Source: Paractinoplanes ovalisporus (GTDB lineage: Bacteria > Actinomycetota > Actinomycetes > Mycobacteriales > Micromonosporaceae). Taken from it: a stretch of DNA of 64,000 nucleotides. Position 1 is the first letter of the stretch, and the number at the start of each line of letters is the position of its first letter. The notes beneath the pieces were generated by a model. The model ran no database searches. It was not told the origin of the DNA and saw only the letters and a program-made list of their open reading frames with translations. The DNA lies in NCBI RefSeq assembly GCF_016834655.1, contig NZ_JAENHP010000001.1, positions 1,259,158 through 1,323,157 on the forward strand, written 5' to 3'. This document shows, one piece after another, positions 34,513 to 42,761 of the stretch. Made by a program: the position numbers and the translations under genes.

Positions 34513-35055
34513 GTGCAACCGCTGCCGGACGACGAGTTCCTCGCGGCGCAGCGCCGCCGGGATCCGGTGACCGTGTCGCGGGAGACCCGGCTCGTTCTGG
34601 CCGCCGTCCTGGGACTGGCCGGCGACGACCGGACCCGGCACGAGCCGATCCGGGTCAGCGCGCAGAACGACGTGGTCCTCCTGGCCGGCGCCGTCCGTTC
34701 CTGGAGCGCCCGCACCACCGCCGCCGAGGTGGTCCGCTCGCTGCCGGGTGCCCAGGACGTGTGCAACACCCTCGTGGTGCCGCCCGGCGCGGCCGCGCCA
34801 CGGGGTGACGGCTTCGACGAGATCGTCGCCGGTCTGCGCCCCTCGACACGTGAACGGTGGCGGAACCGGCGTTCCCGCGCGGGATCGACACTCGCCGCCC
34901 GACGAACCGGTGCCGGCCCGGTCGTCTTCGCCGCGCTGATCGTGCTCTGGCTGGCCCTGCCGGTGGTCACGGTCGTCTTCGACCTTCCCGCCCTGCCCGC
35001 TCTGCTGATCGCGCTGGCCGGCACCGCCGCGACGGTGTCCGTCCGCCGGCGGTGA
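34513..35055 (+). CDS. BON-domain protein with C-terminal membrane helices
   Basis: 180 residues from GTG 34513. Residues about 22-95 match a BON domain: VSRETRLVLAAVLGLAGDD, HEPIRVSAQNDVVLLAGAVRSW, AAEVVRSLPGAQDVCNTLVV. The C-terminal part has a basic stretch followed by two hydrophobic segments (VVFAALIVLWLALPVVTVV, PALLIALAGTAATV). BON domains often bind phospholipid or mark stress-related envelope proteins. The 262 bases upstream hold no gene I can support. Confidence 0.8.
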   Translation: MQPLPDDEFLAAQRRRDPVTVSRETRLVLAAVLGLAGDDRTRHEPIRVSAQNDVVLLAGAVRSWSARTTAAEVVRSLPGAQDVCNTLVVPPGAAAPRGDGFDEIVAGLRPSTRERWRNRRSRAGSTLAARRTGAGPVVFAALIVLWLALPVVTVVFDLPALPALLIALAGTAATVSVRRR

Positions 35056-35163
35056 CCCCCGCTCGGCGGGATTAGTCATGGAACCGTCATCGACCTGCGG
35101 CAACCCTTCCATGCCGGGCGGACATGATACGCAAAAGAGACGTGCCGTCCGGAGGGTGAATCC

Positions 35164-36156
35164 ATGCCGTTGCTAGCCGGCCGCTACCGCGTCGGGGCCC
35201 AGATCGGTCACGGCGGGACATCCGCCGTGCACCGCGGCTTCGACCGCTCACTGCGACGGCCGGTGGCGATCAAGATGATCCACGGGTCGGCCGCGTCCGG
35301 GCTGGCCACACCGCTGGACGAGGCTCGCGCCGCCGCGCTGCTCAACCACCCCAACGTGGCTCGCGTCCTCGACTTCGGCGAAGCCGTGACGGGTGCGCCC
35401 TTCCTGGTCATGGAATACGTGCCCGGCGGCACCCTGGCCGACCGGCTGAAGGGGGACGGCCCGATGCCACCGGCCGAGGCGGCCGCGATCGCCGCCGACG
35501 TCGCCGCCGCCCTGGCCGCCGCCCACGCCCGGGGAATCGTGCATCGTGACATCAAACCGAAGAACGTCATGCTCGGTCCGACCGGCGCCAAGCTGGTCGA
35601 CTTCGGCGTGGCGGCCCCGGTCGGCGAGAAGCCGGTCGACGCCGGCGGACGGGTCTGGGGCACACCCGCCTACTCCGCGCCGGAGCAGTTGCAGGGCCAG
35701 CAGTCCCATCCCCCCGCCGACGTCTACGCGTTGGGTGTCCTGCTGCACGAATGCCTCACTGGCGCACCGCCGTGGCAGGGGGCGACCCCCGAACAGATCC
35801 TCATCGACCGCCACCTCCGTCCGATGCCCACGTTCCCCGACCAGCACGCCTTCCCGGCCGCCGTCGTCGACCTCCACCAGCTGCTTCTGTCATCCCGGCC
35901 GAGCCGGCGCCCCACTGCCACCGAGGCGGCCCGGGTGCTGCGCGAGTTCGCCGCCGGGCGCTACCCGCAGCGTCGACCCAAGCCGGTGACCCGGCCCCAG
36001 GTGCTGGCGGCAGCGTGCGTGGCCGCGGCCGTGACCCTGCTCGGCGCGGTCATCGCCCACCAGGCCCCGGCCGGCCCCGGCGAGGCGGGCCCGACGCACC
36101 CCAGCGTCGCCGCCACCGCCGACCTGTCCACCCCGCCGCCGGACACCGAGGCGTGA
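35164..36156 (+). CDS. Ser/Thr protein kinase with C-terminal membrane anchor
   Basis: 330 residues from ATG 35164 with GGAGGGTG upstream. Glycine loop IGHGGTSAVHRG, Lys37, HRDIKPKN (127-134), DFG (146-148), WGTPAYSAPEQ activation end, and DVYALGVLLHECLTG are all present, so it should be active. A single membrane helix (about 280-300) is followed by a short Pro/Thr tail only, so unlike PknB there is no sensor domain outside. The last codons (PPPDTEA) begin a degenerate repeat that extends far past the stop. Confidence 0.92.
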   Translation: MPLLAGRYRVGAQIGHGGTSAVHRGFDRSLRRPVAIKMIHGSAASGLATPLDEARAAALLNHPNVARVLDFGEAVTGAPFLVMEYVPGGTLADRLKGDGPMPPAEAAAIAADVAAALAAAHARGIVHRDIKPKNVMLGPTGAKLVDFGVAAPVGEKPVDAGGRVWGTPAYSAPEQLQGQQSHPPADVYALGVLLHECLTGAPPWQGATPEQILIDRHLRPMPTFPDQHAFPAAVVDLHQLLLSSRPSRRPTATEAARVLREFAAGRYPQRRPKPVTRPQVLAAACVAAAVTLLGAVIAHQAPAGPGEAGPTHPSVAATADLSTPPPDTEA

Positions 36157-36632
36157 GCAGGCAGGTCCGCCCGTCGACAACCGCCTGGACGTGAGCCCGG
36201 CCCGTCCTCACCACCGCCGAACGCCGGGCACGCGACAGCCCCCTCCGCGCCGCCAGATGCAGGGACGCCGAGACGTGAGCCGACCCCGTCCGCACCGCGC
36301 CGGAACACGGGACGCAGTCCGCGCGCCCGTCCGTCACCGGACAACGAGCGTGAACTGGCCTGTCCACACCGCCGCCGAACGCGAGGCATGAGGAGACAGG
36401 TCAGCACCGCCGTTGAACGCCCAGGCGTGAGCCCCCGTCGCCCGCGCCCGAACGCCGAGGCGTAACCCGACCCGTCCGCGCCATCGCCGCGCGCCGGAGC
36501 GCGAGACGGTCGCGCAGCACAGTCGATACCGGTTTGTGGGTCGGCCGTCCAAAAACACGTGCATTAGTGAACCTTTCTCTGACCATGGCCGTACTTCCTG
36601 GCGACGACCGCTGACGCCGTGGAGGTAGACCG
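36157..36632 (+). repeat. Non-coding gap with degenerate repeats of the kinase 3' end
   Basis: No gene is supported here. The segment GAGGCGTGAGC at the end of the kinase gene recurs in altered form: GGACGTGAGC (near 36187), GAGACGTGAGC (36268), GAGCGTGAAC (36344), CAGGCGTGAGC (36423), GAGGCGTAACC (36453). Each is followed by a CCGTCC..CACCGCC.CCGAACGC-like stretch, with a spacing of roughly 30-80 bases. The last 100 bases carry the promoter and GGAGG site for the DUF4142 gene. Confidence 0.65.
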
Positions 36633-37349
36633 ATGCTTCGCCCGAACCTTGCCCGCCGAGCTGCGGTGGCCGTGGCCGCCGTCGTGGCGGCGCTGGCGAC
36701 GACACCCGGCGCGGCCGTCGCCGACCCGGGACTGCCGACCCAGCTCAACGCGGCCGACATGTTGCTGCTCAACGGCGTACGGCAGGCCGGCCTGTGGGAG
36801 ATCCCGGCCGGTCAGATGGCCGCCCAGCGCGGCAACACGAAAGTGGGACAGGTCGGCACGATGATCGCCGAGCAGCACGTGAAGCTCGATCAGCTGGTCG
36901 TCGACGCCGCCAACAAGCTCGGCGCGAGCATTCCCTCCACTCCGACCGCGGAGCAGCAGGGCTGGCTCGGCGAGATGCAGAACGCCAAGGGCCGCCAGTT
37001 CGACCAGATCTTCGTGACCCGCCTGCGGGCCGCTCACGGCAAGATCTTCCCGGTGATCGGGGCGGTCCGCGCCTCCACTCGCGACCCGATCGTCCGCAAG
37101 CTGGCCGACGACGCCAACATCTTCGTGATGAACCACATGAAGATGCTGGAGAGCACCGGCCTGGTCCAGTACGAACGTCTGCCCCCGGCCGCCCTCCCGC
37201 CGGCCCAGGACCTCTCCGCGCTCGCGATCGCCGAGGCCAACGCCGGTCTTACCCCGCCGGTCAGCACCACCGTTCTGGTGGGTGTGCTGGTGGTCATGCT
37301 GGGCGTGGCCGGGGTGACCGTGATGCGGATGGTGCGCGCACGCGGGTGA
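36633..37349 (+). CDS. DUF4142 secreted protein with C-terminal membrane anchor
   Basis: 238 residues. A signal peptide (ARRAAVAVAAVVAALATTPGAAVA) is followed by the DUF4142 four-helix domain: NAADMLLLNGVRQAGLWEIPAG, VGQVGTMIAEQHVKLDQLV, EQQGWLGEMQ, GRQFDQIFVTRLRAAHGKIFP, and FVMNHMKMLESTG. It is a ferritin-like, probably haem- or metal-free envelope protein of unknown role. The C-terminus has one membrane helix (VLVGVLVVMLGVAGVTVM) and a short basic end. It overlaps the MarR gene start (GTGA). Confidence 0.88.
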   Translation: MLRPNLARRAAVAVAAVVAALATTPGAAVADPGLPTQLNAADMLLLNGVRQAGLWEIPAGQMAAQRGNTKVGQVGTMIAEQHVKLDQLVVDAANKLGASIPSTPTAEQQGWLGEMQNAKGRQFDQIFVTRLRAAHGKIFPVIGAVRASTRDPIVRKLADDANIFVMNHMKMLESTGLVQYERLPPAALPPAQDLSALAIAEANAGLTPPVSTTVLVGVLVVMLGVAGVTVMRMVRARG

Positions 37350-37957
37350 TCAGCACGTGCCACAGTGTCCGGGTGACTTCGCAGCCGACGCTCTCCCCAG
37401 GCGAGGAGCCGACGCTCTCCCCGGGCGAGGAGCCGACGCTTTCCCCCGGTGAGGGGCCGACGCTCTCCCCGGGCGAGGAGCCGACGCTCTCGCCGGGCGA
37501 GGAAGAGGTGGTCGGTGCCCTGCTGGCGCTCAGCCGGGCCTTCGTCGGCCTGGCTGCCCGGTCACTGGCCGACCTCGACGAGGAGGTCACCCTCCCGCAG
37601 TACCGCACGCTGGTCTTCCTCGTCTCACACGGACCGCAGCGCATCGTCGATCTGGCCCACGAGCTGGGTGTCACGTCGTCCACGGCGACCCGCATGTGCA
37701 ACCGCCTCGCCCGCAAGGAACTGGTCGCCCGGCAGGAACGCCCCGACGACCGGCGCGCGGCCTGGATCGTGCTCACCGACGGCGGCCGCGAGCTGGTGGG
37801 TGAGGTGATGCGGCGCCGGCGCACGGCCCTGGCCGAGATGATCACCGAGTTGTCGCTGACCCGGCCGCTCGGTCTGGCCGCGACCCTCAACGCGCTCGTG
37901 GAACTCACCGGCGAACTGCCCGACACCGAGTGGTGGCGGCGGTGGAAGACACCCTGA
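37346..37957 (+). CDS. MarR-family transcriptional regulator with octapeptide-repeat N-terminus
   Basis: 203 residues from GTG 37346, overlapping the DUF4142 stop by 4 bases; GTG 37373 is an alternative. Residues 14-53 are five copies of PTLSPGEE, an unusual acidic and flexible extension. From 54 on it is a normal MarR protein: EEVVGALLALSRAFVGLAARS, TLPQYRTLVFL, IVDLAHELGVTSSTATRMCNRLARKELV, and RPDDRRAAWIVLTDGG in the wing. It probably controls its own operon or efflux/stress genes; the ligand is unknown. Confidence 0.88.
   Translation: MISTCHSVRVTSQPTLSPGEEPTLSPGEEPTLSPGEGPTLSPGEEPTLSPGEEEVVGALLALSRAFVGLAARSLADLDEEVTLPQYRTLVFLVSHGPQRIVDLAHELGVTSSTATRMCNRLARKELVARQERPDDRRAAWIVLTDGGRELVGEVMRRRRTALAEMITELSLTRPLGLAATLNALVELTGELPDTEWWRRWKTP
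37385..37504 (+). repeat. 24-bp in-frame tandem repeat, five copies
   Basis: Five head-to-tail copies of a 24-base unit beginning CCGACGCTCTCCCC, encoding (PTLSPGEE)x5; one copy ends GEG. Near-identity at synonymous sites points to recent expansion. Confidence 0.96.
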
Positions 37958-37972
37958 CCGTCCGCGCCGGGC

Positions 37973-37999
37973 GGAAGGGCCGTGAGCTACGGCCCCTCC
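37973..37999. terminator. Bidirectional hairpin between the convergent marR-like and DUF1996 genes
   Basis: An 11-bp stem with one mismatch (GGAAGGGCCGT with ACGGCCCCTCC) and a five-base loop, sixteen bases after the MarR stop and about 90 bases beyond the DUF1996 stop. No U-run, as is usual in high-GC actinobacteria. Confidence 0.6.
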
Positions 38000-38091
38000 G
38001 CCACGCCGTCGTCGGCGATCGAGACCCGGGGCGGCACCCCCGAACCGGAACGCGGGAACTCCGGGTGCGGCTCGGGGGTGGGAACGGCCGG

Positions 38092-39885
38092 TCAGCGGCA
38101 GGTGGCGCCGCGGTTGAGGCAGGCCACGATGCGGTTCATGGTGCGGGACGAGTTCACGTTGACGAAGTCGTTGTGGTCGGAGAACGGGTTGTGGTCCTCC
38201 TCCGGGAACGAGTCGAGGGCGTACTGGCCCTTGGTCTGCACGTCCTGGGGAATGTCGTACGAGATGGTGATCCGCAGCTGGGGCACGGCCACGAAGCCCT
38301 CCGGGCAGGCCCCGGTGGTGCGGTCGGCGAACGCGACGTGGTCCCGGTGGTTGGCGCTGTCGGTGTTGCGGCCGTCCCAGCAGCCCGGGAAGTCCTGCAG
38401 CCGCTGAACCTGGCTCCCGGCCGGGCAGACCGGATAGCGGTCGGACAGCCGGTCCGCGAATCCGGAACACGTCCAGGTGGCGCGGGCGTTGGCCGGGCCC
38501 CGGCTGGAGGGCTTGGCGTCGCCGGTCAGCGCGCGCAGGAACCGGGGCATCGCGACGACCTGTCCGGTCGGGTTGCCGCGGTACTCGATGAGCACCGAAG
38601 CCGGCCGCACGATCGTGCCGGTGTTGCCGGGCAGCTCACGGTTCGGGCCCTGGGGGTCGGGCAGCGAGGTCGCGCCACCAGCAGGCGGGTTAGCACCACC
38701 AGCAGGCGGGGCCGACGGGCTGGCGCCACCGGGCGGGTTCGCGCTGCCACCAGGCGCGGGCGTGCCCTGGTGGCCGCCGCGTTGGTCGAGCGAGCAGCCG
38801 GCGAGCGTGCCGAGCCCGTCCGGCCGGGCGGCATAGCGTCCGATGGCAGCGGCGATCCGGTTGAGCGCGGCGGCCCGTTCCGCCCGCAGCGGCCCCAGAA
38901 CGTCGCCGCGGCCGGTGATCAGCTGCTGGTTGGCCCGCGAGACCTGCCGGTCGAGGTCGGCCAGCGCCCGGTCGACATCGGCCAACGCCCGGCGCGGCAC
39001 GCCGGGGAGCCGGTCCCGGACGTTCGGGCACCGCACGATCGGGTTGGCCCGCCCGGCGTCGCCCCGGCCACCGTGCAGGCTCGCGTGGATGGCGTCGTAG
39101 CTGACGTCGCAGTCGGTCAGCGAGACCAGGCCGGCCGGGCGCCGTCCACCGGCGGACCGGATCATCTCGCTGATGTCGGCCAGGGCGGCCGTACGACCGG
39201 CGCTCAGTCCTTGCAGCACCTCACGGTTCACCGCCGGGTTCACGCCCCGGACGGTCAGCACCCGCCGGTTGGCCGCGACCTCGGCGCGGTCGAGGTCGGC
39301 CAGCCGCGCGTCGACGGCGGTCTTCACCGAGGCCGGCACGGCGGGCAGCTTCGAGCGGACCGACGGGCAGACCACCGAGCCCGAGGTGGCGGCGAGGGCC
39401 CGCTGGACGTCACCTTCGCCCCGCACCGAGCGGTCGATGCGCACCACCGGCCAGAAGTAGGACGACCGGTCGCCGTTGCGGCAGGTGGTGCCGGCCGCGG
39501 CCAGGTCGGCGTCGGAGGAGTCGGCGGTGATGGCGAGGTTGCCGACGAAGTCGTGCAGGTGCTCGGCGCCGTTGCGGATCCCCGGCTGGGCGACCGGGTT
39601 GTCGGGGCTGAACTTGCCGTTCCGGTTGACCCCGCAGTCCACGGTGAACCGGCCGGTGGCGGCGCCGGGGCCGGGTTTCGGCGCCGCGACGTTGGGCCGG
39701 ACGTCCTGGATCGGGACGTAGTCCGACAGCCGGGTCGCGGCGTCCGCCGTGCCCTTGCCGCCGCTGGAGACGAAGGTGACGGTCAACGCCCCGGTCGCCG
39801 CCAGCACGGCCGCGGCCAGCGCCAGCCGTACGGTCCTCGCCTTCGATGACGGCGGCCGCCACCGGCGTGTCCTCAGCGTCCTCAT
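38092..39885 (-). CDS. Membrane-anchored DUF1996 protein with an inserted tandem domain
   Basis: 597 residues. A basic N-terminus and one hydrophobic segment (20-40) anchor or export it. The DUF1996 family is split here: the front half (52-150) has TVDCGVNRNGKFSPDNPV, AEHLHDFVGN and SSYFWPVVRI; the back half (418-597) has VLIEYRGNP, CSGFADRLSDRYPVCP, FPGCWDGRNTDSANHRDHVAF and the CPEGFVAVPQLRI end. Between them lie two related 90-residue units, Cys173-Cys259 and Cys286-Cys364, both starting CPxVRxxLPxVP and holding an LADLDRxxxxANxxxL helix, then a Gly/Pro linker. DUF1996 proteins are secreted with conserved His, Asp and Cys and may act on glycans; no reaction is proven. Confidence 0.85.
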   Translation of the reverse strand: MRTLRTRRWRPPSSKARTVRLALAAAVLAATGALTVTFVSSGGKGTADAATRLSDYVPIQDVRPNVAAPKPGPGAATGRFTVDCGVNRNGKFSPDNPVAQPGIRNGAEHLHDFVGNLAITADSSDADLAAAGTTCRNGDRSSYFWPVVRIDRSVRGEGDVQRALAATSGSVVCPSVRSKLPAVPASVKTAVDARLADLDRAEVAANRRVLTVRGVNPAVNREVLQGLSAGRTAALADISEMIRSAGGRRPAGLVSLTDCDVSYDAIHASLHGGRGDAGRANPIVRCPNVRDRLPGVPRRALADVDRALADLDRQVSRANQQLITGRGDVLGPLRAERAAALNRIAAAIGRYAARPDGLGTLAGCSLDQRGGHQGTPAPGGSANPPGGASPSAPPAGGANPPAGGATSLPDPQGPNRELPGNTGTIVRPASVLIEYRGNPTGQVVAMPRFLRALTGDAKPSSRGPANARATWTCSGFADRLSDRYPVCPAGSQVQRLQDFPGCWDGRNTDSANHRDHVAFADRTTGACPEGFVAVPQLRITISYDIPQDVQTKGQYALDSFPEEDHNPFSDHNDFVNVNSSRTMNRIVACLNRGATCR

Positions 39886-40007
39886 GGTTTCTCCTCGTTC
39901 GCGATGCCCGGCCCGTCGCGGCGCCGGCTGGCGAAGTCGGGTACGGCGACCGAGGGCCCGGCCGATCGACGCGCGGCGGTCACGTCACCGGTCCGTAAGG
40001 ACTTGGG

Positions 40008-40116
40008 GGCCGGAAGCCCAGGAGGCCGGGAGCCGAGGGGCCGGAAGCCCAAGAGGCCGGGAGCCGAGGGGCCGGAAGCCCAGGAGGCCGGGAACCTAGG
40101 GGGCCGGGGGCCTAGG
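40008..40116 (+). repeat. 31-bp tandem repeat upstream of the LacI gene
   Basis: Three units of GGCCGGAAGCCCAGGAGGCC-type sequence, each 31 bases (40008-40038, 40039-40069, 40070-40100), and a partial fourth. They fill the space between the LacI start and the DUF1996 promoter side. The LacI frame is open across them, but 31 is not a multiple of three and the translated run looks non-natural. Confidence 0.9.
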
Positions 40117-40125
40117 GTGGGCGGC

Positions 40126-41157
40126 GTGGACCGGCTCACCATCAAGGACGTGGCGCGGGCGGCCGGGGTGCATCCGGCGACGGCCTCGCGGGCGCTCAAC
40201 CCGCTGCTGCCCGGCCGGATCAGCGCGGAGACGACGGCACGCGTCGTACAGGCGGCGACCGAACTCGGCTATGTGGTCGACCCGGTCGGCCGGTCGCTGC
40301 GCAGCCGCCGCTCGGGCACCGTCGGCGTGCTGGTGCCCGACCTGCTCAACCCGTTCTATCCGCCGGTCGTGCGGGGCGTGCAGGACGTGCTTCGCGACCA
40401 CGGTCTCGAGGCCCTGCTGGCCAGCACGGACAACGACGTACGGCGGGAATCTGATCTGCTCGAGGTCTTCCGCGCCCGGCGGTGCGACGGCTATGTGATC
40501 GCCTCGGCCGGACGACCGGACGCCCCGGTCGCGGCGCTGGTCGGCGAGGGCGTGCCGGTGGTGCTGGTGAACCGGCTGACCGAGGCCACCGCGCCCAGCG
40601 TGACCAGCGACGACGCCCGCGGGATCGGCCAGGCCGTGGACCATCTGCGCGGGCTCGGGCACACCGCGATCGGGCACCTGGCCGGGCCGACCGCCGTCTC
40701 GGTCACCGCGGTGCGGGAGCAGGCCTACCGGGCGGCCCTGCGCGGCGCCGGGATCACGCCGCGGCGGTCGTGGGTCGTGCGCGCCGGGCAGTACACCGCG
40801 GCCGCCGGCCGGCTCGCCTGCCACAAGCTGCTGGACCGGGGCGAGGTGACGGCGGTGCTGGCGGGCAACGACCTGATCGCGGTCGGCTGCTACGCCGCGA
40901 TCGCCGAGCGCGGCCTGCGCTGCCCGCAGGACGTGTCGCTGGTCGGCATCAACGACATGCCGCTGGCCGAGTGGCTGCGGCCGGCGTTGACGACGGTCGC
41001 CATCGACCAGGCGGAACTGGGCCGGCAGGCGGCCCGGCTGATCGTGGACCGCATCGCCGACCCCGCGGCCGCCGTCGAGCACGTCTCGGTCACCACCGAG
41101 CTGGTGGTCAGGGAATCCACGGCTCCAGCTCGGCCCGCAGCACGCTCTTCGGCCTGA
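40126..41157 (+). CDS. LacI-family transcriptional regulator
   Basis: 343 residues from GTG 40126 (GTG 40117 also possible). The HTH is LTIKDVARAAGVHPATASRALN; the hinge helix RVVQAATELGYVVDPVGRSLRSRR; then the sugar-binding-like sensor (GVLVPDLLNPFYPPVVRGV, CDGYVIASAGR, GLGHTAIGHLAGP, AVLAGNDLIAVGCYAAI, VSLVGINDMPLAEW). It is convergent with the thioredoxin-AhpD operon, overlapping its 3' end by 50 bases. The perfect palindrome in front of that operon is its likely operator. Confidence 0.94.
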   Translation: MDRLTIKDVARAAGVHPATASRALNPLLPGRISAETTARVVQAATELGYVVDPVGRSLRSRRSGTVGVLVPDLLNPFYPPVVRGVQDVLRDHGLEALLASTDNDVRRESDLLEVFRARRCDGYVIASAGRPDAPVAALVGEGVPVVLVNRLTEATAPSVTSDDARGIGQAVDHLRGLGHTAIGHLAGPTAVSVTAVREQAYRAALRGAGITPRRSWVVRAGQYTAAAGRLACHKLLDRGEVTAVLAGNDLIAVGCYAAIAERGLRCPQDVSLVGINDMPLAEWLRPALTTVAIDQAELGRQAARLIVDRIADPAAAVEHVSVTTELVVRESTAPARPAARSSA

Positions 41158-41422
41158 CCCCGAGCATGCGGTGCACCGGCTCGCCGTCGACGAACAGGAT
41201 CAGCGCCGGCAGGCCGGACACCTCGTAGCGGCGGGCCGTCGCCGGGTTGTCGTCCACGTCGACCGCGAGGACGGTGAGGCGGCTCGCCAACTCGGCCTCC
41301 AGCGCTTCGAGGACCGGGGCGAGCTGCCGACACGGGCCGCACCAGTCGGCCCGGAAGTCGACCAGCACGGTGCCGCCGGCCAGAACCTCGGTCGCGAACC
41401 CGGCGTCGGTGGTCGCCCTCAT
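41108..41422 (-). CDS. Thioredoxin
   Basis: 104 residues from ATG 41422, overlapping the AhpD stop. It carries the redox motif WCGPCRQLAPVLE, preceded by TVLVDFRAD and followed by cis-Pro in VSGLPALILFVDG. The length and layout are those of a plain thioredoxin. It likely recycles the AhpD-like partner encoded just upstream in the same operon. Its end overlaps the convergent LacI gene. Confidence 0.94.
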   Translation of the reverse strand: MRATTDAGFATEVLAGGTVLVDFRADWCGPCRQLAPVLEALEAELASRLTVLAVDVDDNPATARRYEVSGLPALILFVDGEPVHRMLGVRPKSVLRAELEPWIP

Positions 41423-42000
41423 GACGCCGTCATCGACTCGGCGACCTCCGGGGCCAGCCCGGCGGTGTTGTCCCGGCCGAGCTCGCCGTGGCGGATCCCC
41501 AGGGTCTTGAGGAACTTCTGCTGCCCCATCGTGAGACCGATGAAATAGCCGAGCTCGACGATCTCGGGCTCGGTGAAGTGTTCGTGCAGCTGTTCCCAGA
41601 CGGCGTCGTCGGCCATCGACGGTTCCCAGGCGATCGCCTCGGCCAGCAGCAGCGCTGCCTTCTCGCGGCCGGAGAAGCGCTCGGACCGGCGGAACTCGAT
41701 CACGTCGTCGAACTCGCGCTCGGTCAGGTCGGTGAGGTGTGACCGCTGCCCCGCGCAGTATCCGCAGTCCAGCGACTTGGCGACGAACACCCGGGCCAGT
41801 TCCTTGATGTTGTGGTCGAGCACGCCCTCGCGGAACACCTCCTGCCACGAGCGGTTGAAGGTGCGCAACACGGCCGGGACGTGCGCGCGGATGGCCTGGC
41901 TCTCCAGCCGCGGCGTGCCGTAGCGCCGGGAGTCCTCCAGATAGCCGGCCAGCTCGGGGTCGGTGATCGAGGCGGGGTCGACATAACTGATCCGGGGCAT
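41419..42000 (-). CDS. AhpD-like alkylhydroperoxidase/carboxymuconolactone decarboxylase-family protein
   Basis: 193 residues from ATG 42000 with GGAGGG upstream. The CxxC motif DCGYCAGQRSHL, the preceding helix HNIKELARVFVAKSL and the following TEREFDDVIEF define the AhpD-like fold. A second helical part (EKAALLLAEAIAWEPSM, EPEIVELGYFIGLTMGQQKF) completes a duplicated core. The pairing with thioredoxin suggests peroxide or thiol detoxification. The operon is preceded by an 18-bp LacI-type palindrome. Confidence 0.9.
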   Translation of the reverse strand: MPRISYVDPASITDPELAGYLEDSRRYGTPRLESQAIRAHVPAVLRTFNRSWQEVFREGVLDHNIKELARVFVAKSLDCGYCAGQRSHLTDLTEREFDDVIEFRRSERFSGREKAALLLAEAIAWEPSMADDAVWEQLHEHFTEPEIVELGYFIGLTMGQQKFLKTLGIRHGELGRDNTAGLAPEVAESMTAS

Positions 42001-42017
42001 GGCGCCCTCCGTACGTC

Positions 42018-42035
42018 GTGGCAATCGATTGCCAC
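42018..42035. promoter_or_regulatory. Perfect 18-bp palindromic LacI-type operator
   Basis: GTGGCAATCGATTGCCAC is fully self-complementary with a central CG, the classic LacI/PurR-type form. It lies 18 bases before the AhpD start, where a bound repressor would block transcription or elongation. The LacI gene downstream of the operon is the most likely binder. Confidence 0.88.
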
Positions 42036-42099
42036 CATCGTGCCCCCGCCCTCCCGGACGGTCAAGAGCGGGACCGGCCGGGAGGGGAAAACGGGCTGC

Positions 42100-42741
42100 T
42101 CAGGGCAGGTCGGCCGGCCGCAGCACCCGGTCGATGCCATGCGCGATCTGACGGTTGCCCTTGTTCAGATCGAAACGGACCACGCGCGGGTCGCGGTCGT
42201 TGCGGTCGGCGTCGATCAGCTTGACCCGCTTCCAGCACACGCCGGAGACGTCCACCTTCACGGCGGCGCCCGCAGCCGTCTTCAGGCGAGCGCCGTCCGA
42301 CTTCAGCGCCGCCTTCCGGTCGATCGTGGCGCCCGGCACCACGTGGTACAGCAGAATGCCCTCGACCGTGCCGATGCCGAGCCCGGCGACGGCGGTGAAC
42401 GCGGCCTTCTCGCCCGGCAGCCGCTTGCTCCGCTGCAGGTCGGCCACCAGGATCTGGAAGGCGCGGTCGTTCGGCACGAACGCGGTCAGCGCGACCTTGC
42501 CGTCGGTCAGCACCTTGACCGGGCTGGACGGCTTGGCCTTGAGCACGGCGAGAACCGCGGCGGTCAGGATGTCGTAGTCGTTGCCGTTGCGGTCGAAGCC
42601 GCTCTTGTCGGCGGTCAGCACCGCGGCCAGCGACTTCGTGCCCAGCGGCTTGGGTTTGCCGTGGGCGGCGGCCGGCGAGGCGCTCAGGGTGCAGGCGACC
42701 AGGGCGGCACTGACGACGGCGGCGGCTCGGGTGATCCTCAT
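42100..42741 (-). CDS. Secreted fasciclin-domain protein (MPT70/MPT83-like)
   Basis: 213 residues from ATG 42741. Signal peptide MRITRAAAVVSAALVACTLS with ASPAAAHG cleavage zone. The fasciclin (FAS1) fold is seen in YDILTAAVLAVLKAK, VLTDGKVALTAFVPNDRAFQILV, GTVEGILLYHVVPGATI and IAHGIDRVLRPADLP. No lipobox at the cleavage point and no second anchor, so likely free or wall-bound. In M. tuberculosis the FAS1 proteins MPT70/MPT83 are the SigK targets next to sigK-rskA; here the gene is directly beside the same pair and has a matching promoter. Confidence 0.92.
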   Translation of the reverse strand: MRITRAAAVVSAALVACTLSASPAAAHGKPKPLGTKSLAAVLTADKSGFDRNGNDYDILTAAVLAVLKAKPSSPVKVLTDGKVALTAFVPNDRAFQILVADLQRSKRLPGEKAAFTAVAGLGIGTVEGILLYHVVPGATIDRKAALKSDGARLKTAAGAAVKVDVSGVCWKRVKLIDADRNDRDPRVVRFDLNKGNRQIAHGIDRVLRPADLP

Positions 42742-42761
42742 GGTCTGAATTCCTTTCCCGT

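Noticed and set aside
37385..37504. CRISPR or VNTR outside genes
   Set aside because: The repeats are in frame and part of the MarR protein.
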